This document shows positions 1-5,815 of a DNA stretch of 30,504 nucleotides, in pieces. Every line of letters starts with the position of its first letter. The first letter of the stretch is position 1. The position numbers were made by a program, and so were the translations under genes. This DNA is from Clostridium sp. (lineage in GTDB: Bacteria; Bacillota; Clostridia; Lachnospirales; Lachnospiraceae): the NCBI GenBank assembly GCA_004554205.1, contig SFNH01000012.1:1-30504 (forward strand), written 5' to 3'. The notes beneath the pieces are model-generated. The model searched no databases and was not told the DNA's origin. It saw only the letters and a program-made list of their open reading frames with translations.

Positions 1-928
1 GGAAGATCACGCCGATGGGGAACAGGATCATGCCCGCGATCAAAAAACAGATCAGCGCCGCGAGCCAATAATGCATCGTGCCCTCCACGCCTGTCTTCGG
101 GATCACTCCTGACTCAAGCCCTCCGGAATCGTCCACAGGGAAAAGCTCCGGCAAATCACTCAACGTATTTCCCAATGAATCTTTTTGTACTACGCTTCCG
201 GTGATGTTGTTGATCCCGGTTCCTTCGATTCCGGCGCCATTTATCGCTCTGCGCTCTAGCTGCAGATCAATTTCCAGCGTGAGCACTCCATTCACTATTT
301 CCGCACTTTGCCCCAAGACAGTTGACCCCTCAGACAATCTCCCCAAGGTAAATGTCCCCTTGACCGGGTATGGGTGGTAACCCCACTTATAGCAACGGTA
401 GGAAATCGTATTTTCCGGAAGGTAAAGCACTGAGCCGCGAACCACATCCTCATTTTTAATAGTCGGTAACAGTTTGCCAAAGATTGAGAAGGAAGCTGCC
501 TTGGCGCGAAGGGTGAACGGCTGCGCTTGAGAGGACAGATTGGTCGGCGTCGCAGGCCGTGTCTGCGAATCAATATTATCGGGCACCTTAATCCCAATCT
601 CCGCGTCACGGCCGCTCTCATATACGACGTCGAACTCGACACTTCCGTCCTCGTCCGTCACACCGCAGAGCACATAGCGGTTCTGACTCGGAATCCAGAT
701 TTCCAGCGAGACCCCAGGGATAGGAGCGCCGCTCTTTTTTTCCACCACAAGGAACTGGACACGCCCCATATAATCCACGGTAACTCCCGCGTATACAGAT
801 GTTCCTCCACTGTTGTTGTTCCCCGGCGCCCCATGAATCTCGCCGTCAGTCTGAGCCATGGCAATCTGACCGGTTGTGAAAAGCATTATGCACAACAGAA
901 TTACCGCCGTTATCCGTCTTCTGCTCAT
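1..928 (-). CDS. Cell-wall-anchored surface protein with CnaB-like domain and IPKTG sorting motif (partial, runs off left edge)
   Basis: An open frame starts at ATG 928 and stays open to base 1, so the C-terminus is missing; about 309 residues are visible. An AAAGGATAGAG ribosome-binding site lies just upstream. Residues 1-25 form a signal peptide (RRRITAVILLCIMLF, then AMA-Q). Residues about 56-112 resemble a SpaA/CnaB fold repeat, with GAPIPGVSLEIW and the typical TDEDGSVEF turn. Near the end, IPKTG (276-280) is followed by a hydrophobic segment from W288, which is the arrangement of a sortase signal; the charged tail would lie beyond the window. The product is therefore probably exported and linked to peptidoglycan. 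It is the last visible gene of a surface operon, 45 nt after the gene at 974-1495. CnaB-type proteins often serve as pilus or adhesin subunits, but the ligand is unknown. Confidence 0.78.
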   Translation of the reverse strand, partial: MSRRRITAVILLCIMLFTTGQIAMAQTDGEIHGAPGNNNSGGTSVYAGVTVDYMGRVQFLVVEKKSGAPIPGVSLEIWIPSQNRYVLCGVTDEDGSVEFDVVYESGRDAEIGIKVPDNIDSQTRPATPTNLSSQAQPFTLRAKAASFSIFGKLLPTIKNEDVVRGSVLYLPENTISYRCYKWGYHPYPVKGTFTLGRLSEGSTVLGQSAEIVNGVLTLEIDLQLERRAINGAGIEGTGINNITGSVVQKDSLGNTLSDLPELFPVDDSGGLESGVIPKTGVEGTMHYWLAALICFLIAGMILFPIGVIF

Positions 929-973
929 CTCTCTATCCTTTCCAACAGAATCAACAGGGATTTTGCTTCTCTG

Positions 974-1495
974 TCAATCCCTGACAATGACAACAACCTT
1001 GAGCGCCATCTCACCCACATACTCATCTTCCTGTGCGTAAAAGCTAACCATCGCAGTGCAGGGGTAATATCCCTTCTTTAAGGAACTATTGATCCTGATA
1101 TCTTTGATCCCTTTTCCCGGATCAATGAACCCGGAACGATACAGCGTCTCCCCGGTAGCGTCCCTGATGACAGAGACGATGCAGCCGTACTCAGATTTCT
1201 CATCTACAACAATCCGGGCCTCCGCCGACCGCTCTTTGCCTGAGACGTAGAGCTCCCGGTTTATGGAAACATACTGCATATTTCTTGCCAGCGCCTCATC
1301 TCTCTGCGACCGGACATACTCCTCATCTTCTCCTGCCGCCAGCTCCTGCCGCCAGGAAAGCCCGGAGTCACGATAGCGGCTGATCAGTTCTCGATTTACA
1401 ATGACCCCGCCGACGCCGAGCCCGAAAAAGAAGCTTCCGACAGCCACCACCGCCGCTGCCAGAAGAAGCAGGAGGCGACGTCTTCCATCTATCAT
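974..1495 (-). CDS. Single-pass membrane protein with extracytoplasmic beta-type domain, paralogue of the next gene
   Basis: This 173-residue protein has an Arg-rich start (MIDGRRR) and a hydrophobic segment at about 8-34, which suggests N-in/C-out topology. The C-terminal half (about 112-173) carries ETLYRSGFIDPGKGI and GYYPCTAMVSF. These match the same region of the neighbouring protein at 1492-2061 (ERVYQSGIIDPGYYI, GDYPATAIF), so the two are tandem paralogues. Its ATG overlaps the upstream stop as ATGA and there is no clear Shine-Dalgarno, so translation is probably coupled. I do not recognise the family. From its position between a secreted protein and a sortase substrate it could be an assembly or anchoring factor for a surface structure; this is inference. 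Confidence 0.75.
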   Translation of the reverse strand: MIDGRRRLLLLLAAAVVAVGSFFFGLGVGGVIVNRELISRYRDSGLSWRQELAAGEDEEYVRSQRDEALARNMQYVSINRELYVSGKERSAEARIVVDEKSEYGCIVSVIRDATGETLYRSGFIDPGKGIKDIRINSSLKKGYYPCTAMVSFYAQEDEYVGEMALKVVVIVRD

Positions 1496-2061
1496 TTATA
1501 ATATGTACCGTCCGTCACATGAAGGTTCAGGCGGACTCTCGCCTCCGCGATCTTGTCCTCGCTCTCGTCAAGCGAGTAGGTGGTGAATATGGCAGTCGCC
1601 GGATAATCCCCCGCCTGAAGCATCTTATCCAGAGCGATATATTCGATATAATAGCCCGGGTCGATGATCCCTGACTGATAGACACGCTCCCCTGTCTCAT
1701 CGAGGAAAAGCTCGACCTGGAATGAGTAGTGGTTTGCCTCAATATTCTCAATCCCGATCCTGCCCTTCCTGCCGTTCTGCTCAAAGACAGGCTCCACCGC
1801 GATCCCGATATTAACCATGCCCTCCTGAATCTTGGCATTCAGGATCTCACCGATCTCCTCCGGCGTCTTTCCCGGGAGAAGACCGCCGAGCGCCAGCTCA
1901 TCCCTCGCAAGCCTGCTCTTGCTCTCCGTGGTCGTAATCTTGTAAATGATGCCGAGACACACGCCGATCACGATAAGGAGAAGCAGGATCAACAGAACCA
2001 CAAGCACGACGCCCTTCTTTTTCTTCTTTTCTTTTGTCTTCTCTTCTTTTATCTCTTCCAT
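1492..2061 (-). CDS. Single-pass membrane protein with Lys-rich cytoplasmic tail, paralogue of the adjacent gene
   Basis: An upstream ATG at 2076 would add five residues, but a GGAGG sits between the two ATGs, right before the ATG at 2061, so I chose 2061 (189 residues). The N-terminus is strongly charged (EEIKEEKTKEKKKKK) and is followed by a transmembrane segment at about 17-40. The extracytoplasmic part ends in a domain with LFLDETGERVYQSGIIDPG and AGDYPATAIF, shared with the downstream protein. It follows the secreted-protein gene after a 172-nt gap that holds a UUCG stem-loop, and overlaps the next gene by 4 nt. The shared domain has no motif I can name. A membrane-embedded partner of the secreted protein is a reasonable guess but unproven. 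Confidence 0.75.
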   Translation of the reverse strand: MEEIKEEKTKEKKKKKGVVLVVLLILLLLIVIGVCLGIIYKITTTESKSRLARDELALGGLLPGKTPEEIGEILNAKIQEGMVNIGIAVEPVFEQNGRKGRIGIENIEANHYSFQVELFLDETGERVYQSGIIDPGYYIEYIALDKMLQAGDYPATAIFTTYSLDESEDKIAEARVRLNLHVTDGTYYK

Positions 2062-2165
2062 GCTGCCTCCAAACATCTGTATGTCTCTAACCGTCTCTCT
2101 CTGTTATCCGAAGATCTCTTTCAGACGGACCAGGCTGTATACCTGATCTGCCTGAAACAAGCCTT

Positions 2166-2185
2166 CGGCCCCCCGAAGGGGGCCG
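2166..2185 (-). terminator. UUCG-capped GC stem-loop, partial terminator or processing site
   Basis: On the minus strand CGGCCCCC and GGGGGCCG pair perfectly around a UUCG tetraloop, about 50 nt past the stop of the secreted-protein gene. Only a broken U-tract (TTGTTT) follows a few bases later, and the next gene of the same strand starts about 105 nt downstream. It may be a leaky terminator or a 3'-end-protecting hairpin that leaves the first gene more abundant than the genes after it. Confidence 0.65.
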
Positions 2186-2233
2186 AGTTTGTCTGCCATT
2201 CCTTTACTGATGCTTGTTCGTAAACCGTATCCC

Positions 2234-3151
2234 TTACGGCGATACAGGCTCAGCTGCGTTCTGGTAAGGCCGATTCGGAGCAGTATTATATTTGGCTTCT
2301 GTAGTCGGAGTCTGGATCGTCCAGATAACAGTGCCTACCTTTGCGGACTCCTCAACCTGGGTGTAGTTGCCTCTCACACCGCCAACCTCGACACCGAACG
2401 TAGCATCCGCCTCAGCGCCCGACAGTGTATACTTGGTAACTTTATCTACGCCGGCCGTCGCATCCGGAGCCGGAACGCGGATCGCCTTAGGCATGGCAAG
2501 GGTTCCATCATCCTGAGCCGTAGTAAACTTCACTGTCTCTTCTGCTCCGATCTCGGAATTTGCCGCACCCTTAGCTACTACCTTATCGCTCTTCACAGAC
2601 AGGGTATACTGCTTGAAGCCCGCTTCGCCTGCCTCGATCGTTGCCACATGATTCCAGTAGTTTCTGGAAGACGGAGTGCCCTCATTCTGAACTGCACCCC
2701 ATACGTCAACCGCAACGCCTACGCGGTCAGTTGCCGGATCAAACTTGCCCTCATCCCCGCTCTCTCTCTTTATTCTGGTAGAGTAGTTGGTGAATTTCCA
2801 GTTGCCCTGCTCACCGATCTCCAAGTGATATGTACCATCTTTAGTGTCTTCGCCTGTAGACGGCGTGTCCACCTTGACCTTCACATTCGGGAGCAGAAGA
2901 CCACCGCTCTCCACAGTAATCGCGTCGCTTTTGCCCTGTGTGCCAACTGTACCGTTCACCACGAAAGCAAACGTGGTCGGAACCTCAACCTTGAGCTTCA
3001 TGTCCTCGTCATCCACCATAACGCCGGCGATGATATCGGTGCTACCTGCTGAGGACTGCGCTACTCCACCTGATGTGGCAGCCATCGCCGGAATCACCAT
3101 GCTTGCACCGATCACACCGGTCAGTGCTACTGCAAGTAACCTCTTTTTCAT
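2234..3151 (-). CDS. Secreted surface protein of unknown family, probable main subunit of the surface operon
   Basis: This 305-residue protein has a classical signal peptide (MKKRLLAVALTGVIG, cleavage after AMA near residue 24). The mature part is acidic, lacks cysteine, is rich in Val, Thr, Gly and Ala, and looks like an all-beta protein. It begins with KVEVPTTFAFVVNGT and ends with an aromatic-containing strand (VGTVIWTIQTP) before a short Pro/Asn tail. There is no sortase motif, no transmembrane helix and no enzyme motif. A GGAGAGAT ribosome-binding site precedes the ATG, and the gene has its own consensus promoter and hairpin leader, which suggests high expression. The length and final W-T-I strand vaguely recall WxL or TasA/camelysin-like matrix proteins, but I could not confirm either. 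It is first in the operon with two membrane paralogues and an IPKTG protein. Confidence 0.8.
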   Translation of the reverse strand: MKKRLLAVALTGVIGASMVIPAMAATSGGVAQSSAGSTDIIAGVMVDDEDMKLKVEVPTTFAFVVNGTVGTQGKSDAITVESGGLLLPNVKVKVDTPSTGEDTKDGTYHLEIGEQGNWKFTNYSTRIKRESGDEGKFDPATDRVGVAVDVWGAVQNEGTPSSRNYWNHVATIEAGEAGFKQYTLSVKSDKVVAKGAANSEIGAEETVKFTTAQDDGTLAMPKAIRVPAPDATAGVDKVTKYTLSGAEADATFGVEVGGVRGNYTQVEESAKVGTVIWTIQTPTTEAKYNTAPNRPYQNAAEPVSP

Positions 3152-3223
3152 TTTTTCATCTCTCCTTTTTCCCCGTCCCCCCCATATGTGTGTGGGGAAC
3201 TTTTATTGAACCATTTTATGTAT

Positions 3224-3255
3224 GATAAAAGAGGGAATGGCGACCTCTCTTTATC
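3224..3255 (-). promoter_or_regulatory. Leader hairpin in the 5'UTR of the secreted-protein gene
   Basis: On the minus strand GATAAA plus AGAGG pair with CCTCT plus TTTATC, with one bulged base and a 9-nt loop, giving an 11-bp stem. It starts about 30 nt after the predicted transcription start and lies more than 70 nt before the ATG. A stable hairpin near the 5' end fits mRNA protection or attenuation of a highly expressed surface-protein message. There is no U-run directly after it that would make it a clear terminator. Confidence 0.55.
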
Positions 3256-3290
3256 CGCAAAATACATGAAAGGAAGTATCTTGTGATAGC

Positions 3291-3319
3291 ATAATATCAC
3301 TATTTTGAAAATACGTCAA
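3291..3319 (-). promoter_or_regulatory. SigA-type promoter of the surface operon
   Basis: On the minus strand TTGACG (3314-3319) and TATTAT (3291-3296) are separated by 17 bp in an AT-rich stretch. The predicted start is near 3284, which leaves a leader of about 130 nt before the ATG at 3151. Confidence 0.75.
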
Positions 3320-3373
3320 CATATTTTTACCAAATCCAATCAAATCCATCAATATTTCCCTGAAAATTAAGAT

Positions 3374-3778
3374 TTAAGCGGTCGCCTTCTCATAAAAATA
3401 TTTGATGATGTCCTTTCTGGTGATGATGCCGATGAAGAGATCCCTGTCATCGACCACCGGCACAAAATTCTGGTTTAAGGCGCGGTCGATCAGGCTGTCC
3501 ATGTCGGCGCCCGCGCTGACGGGAAGGTAGTCCGCCCGCCTCGGTATGGCGGTGACAGGCACGCTCTCCGCCTCCTTGAGATTTAAGTCAAACCGGTTCT
3601 TGATCCCCCAGAGGAGGTCGCCCTCCGTGATCGTCCCCATATACTTCCCGCCTCTTGTCAGTACCGGCACGGCGGAATATCTGTGGAACTCCATCTTCTC
3701 TAACGCCTGGCGGAGGGTATCCTCCTCGCAGATATGTGCGACCTCGCTTTTCGGGGTCAGAAAGAATAATATGTTCAT
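3374..3778 (-). CDS. Two-CBS-domain protein, probable ligand-sensing regulator
   Basis: This 134-residue protein consists almost entirely of two CBS repeats. The first runs from about TPKSEVAHICEEDTLRQA to GTITEGDLLW, the second from VTAIPRRADYLPVSAG to IGIITRKDIIKYFYE. CBS pairs bind adenosine-type ligands and pass the signal to a partner; no effector domain is attached here, so the partner is unknown. The frame also has an ATG at 3790, but GGAGG lies between the two ATGs, five bases before the ATG at 3778 (MNILFFLTP), so the shorter start is preferred. The gene is monocistronic, with its own promoter upstream and the spoIIQ-side terminator behind that. Confidence 0.85.
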   Translation of the reverse strand: MNILFFLTPKSEVAHICEEDTLRQALEKMEFHRYSAVPVLTRGGKYMGTITEGDLLWGIKNRFDLNLKEAESVPVTAIPRRADYLPVSAGADMDSLIDRALNQNFVPVVDDRDLFIGIITRKDIIKYFYEKATA

Positions 3779-3811
3779 ACGATCCTCCATTTCAGGTGTT
3801 TTTCTAATAAG

Positions 3812-3840
3812 ATTTTACCACAAAAAGAAACACAAATCAA
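3812..3840 (-). promoter_or_regulatory. Promoter of the CBS-domain gene
   Basis: On the minus strand TTGATT (3835-3840), a 17-bp spacer and TAAAAT (3812-3817) are preceded by an extended -10 TGG. It lies between the terminator at 3848-3882 and the start at 3778. Confidence 0.65.
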
Positions 3841-3847
3841 TCGGACA

Positions 3848-3882
3848 AAAAAGAAGCTGTCCTTTTTCGACAGCCTCTTTTT
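3848..3882 (-). terminator. Rho-independent terminator of the spoIID-spoIIQ unit
   Basis: A 14-bp stem (with one G-U pair) is built around GCTGTC/GACAGC, with a 7-nt loop and a U-rich 3' arm. It begins about 10 nt past the stop at 3893. Confidence 0.85.
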
Positions 3883-3892
3883 GTGCCCGCAC

Positions 3893-4684
3893 TCAATCCA
3901 GGTAGTCTAACGGATCTACGGTTTTCTCTCCGTGCTGCATTTTGAGGTACAGATTGCTTCCCTCGACGGTGTAGTACTTGGTCGGCTCCGCCACATACCC
4001 GAGGAGCTGTCCCTTCGTTAAGTACTCGCCCTTCACCGCAGCCAGCTCTTTTAGCTGACCGCAGGTCACGGAGTAATCATTCCCCAGATCGAGCACCAGG
4101 TAATTCCCAATCTCCTCATTGGCTCCCGCCTCCGTCACGCGGGCATTCGCCGGGGCATAGACAGGCGCGCTCACCTCACTCTGGATCACCAGTCCCGGAT
4201 TGCACTTATACTGGTCTAAGGTCGGGAAATAGATGGTGGATTCCATGTTGTAGTCGAGCACGATGTTTCCGCGGACAGGCCACGCCATGCGGCTCGTGTC
4301 CGTGAAGTTCAAGAGTAACGGCGTGGCTGCGCCCGCTCCGGTATCCGCCGCCTGTGCCTCCTCGGGCAGAGAGCCTTCCGCGACCTCATAGGTCTCCTCG
4401 CTCACTGCCGTATCGGTGTTTTTCGGAAGCTGCGCCATCTGCTCATCCGTCACCGTCTGGTCGGACGCTAACGCGTTGGACTCTCCCGCGAGCGGCGCAT
4501 CGGTATCCGGCTCCTGTGCCAGAAATTCTCCCTGCCCCTTCATATCCACATATGGATTCTCGTCCTTCCCGCTTCCTCTCTGAATCGTAACGACGCCTGC
4601 CGCAGCTACTATAGTCAGCAGGCCCAGCACCAACATGACAAGGAATAATTTGTCCTTGAACATCTGATTGATCTTCTCTTTCAC
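3893..4684 (-). CDS. spoIIQ: SpoIIQ-like protein with degenerate LytM/M23 domain
   Basis: This is a 263-residue protein with a cytoplasmic start, a transmembrane helix at about 11-34, an acidic linker rich in Ala, Glu and Thr, and a LytM-like fold from about residue 133 (WPVRGNIVLDYNMEST) to PLDYLD at the end. The usual metal ligands are replaced: the HxxxD region reads YKCNPGLVIQSE and the final HxH strand reads NLYLKMQHG. It is therefore unlikely to be an active endopeptidase. In sporulating Firmicutes SpoIIQ spans the forespore membrane and forms the channel/zipper with SpoIIIAH in the mother cell. The start is GTG at 4684 behind a strong GAGGTGAT ribosome-binding site, 41 nt after spoIID, which supports the assignment. 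A plain M23-family protein is the alternative. Confidence 0.75.
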   Translation of the reverse strand: MKEKINQMFKDKLFLVMLVLGLLTIVAAAGVVTIQRGSGKDENPYVDMKGQGEFLAQEPDTDAPLAGESNALASDQTVTDEQMAQLPKNTDTAVSEETYEVAEGSLPEEAQAADTGAGAATPLLLNFTDTSRMAWPVRGNIVLDYNMESTIYFPTLDQYKCNPGLVIQSEVSAPVYAPANARVTEAGANEEIGNYLVLDLGNDYSVTCGQLKELAAVKGEYLTKGQLLGYVAEPTKYYTVEGSNLYLKMQHGEKTVDPLDYLD

Positions 4685-4725
4685 CGTTTATCACCTCGGT
4701 ACTATTTTTACCAAAGTGATTTTTC

Positions 4726-5757
4726 TTATTCAGTAATAAAACAAATTTCTTTATAATAATATTGAAGGATATCCTGATACCCCCAGCCCTCGGCCGCCAT
4801 GGCGTCGGCGCCCGCCTGACTCAAGCCGTAGCCGTGCCCGATCCCTCTTGACACGGCGCGGATCTCATCGCCCTCCCCCTCGATAAAGAAGCAGGCGGAC
4901 GGCAGCGAAAGGGCATACTGCACCTCTTCGCCGCTGTAGGTCTTCGCGCCGATCTTAATCTGGAGCACATAGCCGGAATCATCCTTTTTTACCGTCTGAA
5001 TCTCATCCGGCACCTGATCCGGCGAGACGGGGGCTGCGTCGGGGATCCCACTTATCAGCCGGGCAAACTCCGCCCTGCTCCAGGAGAACTCCTGCATATA
5101 ATCCTCTCTCTGTGTGTCCCACTTACTCTCGACCGGGGCAAGGTAAGGATAATCCGCCTCCCCCTTCCTTGTGCGCCCGGCGCTGACCGCGTGAAACATC
5201 GGCAGAATGAGGCGGCCCTCATATTTCATAACAACGCCGGAAGTCTCCCGCGCCGCCTCAAGACAGCGCTCAAGGCGCAGAGCAAGCCGCTCTTTTTCAT
5301 CTAATGTCATCCCGCTCACGCCGCGGGATGCTCCGCTCTCCGCCCCCAGATAGTCGAGGTCAAGCTCCTCCTCGCTGGTCTCGCTCCGCCCGTCCATGAT
5401 GCGGTAAATGTAGGTCCTCGCGATCACCGCCTGGCATTTGAGCGCTTCCATATGACAGTCCGCGTCGATCTGGCACACCATGACGCCCGCAAGGTAGTCC
5501 TCAAGCTCCATGAATGTCTTGACGCCGTCACGTTCGATCCTGATCTTCCGGGCGGACGCCGGGGCGGCTGCCGCCTCCACAGTCGTTTCCTCTGCCGTTT
5601 TCTCTTCTTCCCCCCGGCTTTCGCTCTCTTCCTTTACGCTTTCCCGCCCGCTTTCTCCACTCTCCGATATGGCCTGTCCGGCCGCCCGCATGCACACAAG
5701 AGAGAGCGCCCATGTCGCCAGAACTAACAGAATCCCAAAAACCAGCCCTTTCCGCAT
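4726..5757 (-). CDS. spoIID: Stage II sporulation protein D (SpoIID), lytic transglycosylase family
   Basis: This 343-residue protein has an N-terminal membrane segment (about 4-24) and a Glu/Ser-rich linker to about residue 70. The SpoIID domain follows with LEDYLAGVM, MEALKCQAVIARTYIY, FHAVSAGRTR and GIGHGYGLSQAGADAMA near the C-terminus. SpoIID cleaves glycan strands during engulfment, together with SpoIIP and SpoIIM. In the usual VVAxEMPA block, where the catalytic glutamate is expected, this protein has Q96 (VCQIDAD). Either activity is altered or the acid is supplied elsewhere. The ribosome-binding site GGAGGG lies in the 3' arm of the terminator hairpin that ends glgP. It is co-oriented with spoIIQ 41 nt downstream. 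Confidence 0.9.
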   Translation of the reverse strand: MRKGLVFGILLVLATWALSLVCMRAAGQAISESGESGRESVKEESESRGEEEKTAEETTVEAAAAPASARKIRIERDGVKTFMELEDYLAGVMVCQIDADCHMEALKCQAVIARTYIYRIMDGRSETSEEELDLDYLGAESGASRGVSGMTLDEKERLALRLERCLEAARETSGVVMKYEGRLILPMFHAVSAGRTRKGEADYPYLAPVESKWDTQREDYMQEFSWSRAEFARLISGIPDAAPVSPDQVPDEIQTVKKDDSGYVLQIKIGAKTYSGEEVQYALSLPSACFFIEGEGDEIRAVSRGIGHGYGLSQAGADAMAAEGWGYQDILQYYYKEICFITE

Positions 5758-5761
5758 AGAA

Positions 5762-5800
5762 AAATCCCTCCCGACTGTAAAAGTCTATGGAGGGATTTTC
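5762..5800 (-). terminator. Terminator after glgP whose 3' arm contains the spoIID ribosome-binding site
   Basis: AAAATCCCTCC and its exact complement form an 11-bp stem around a 17-nt loop, followed on the minus strand by six T. The GGAGGG of the 3' arm is also the only Shine-Dalgarno in front of the spoIID ATG at 5757 (9-nt spacing), so the folded RNA would hide it. Confidence 0.8.
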
Positions 5801-5815
5801 CCGTTTATTCGCTCT

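Noticed and set aside
527..1081. Plus-strand open frame opposite the surface genes
   Set aside because: It overlaps a well-supported minus-strand gene with signal peptide and sorting motif, and has no family-like features.
2234..3151. WxL-domain protein
   Set aside because: There is only a single W-T-I near the end and no second YxWxL block, so the family call is not supported.
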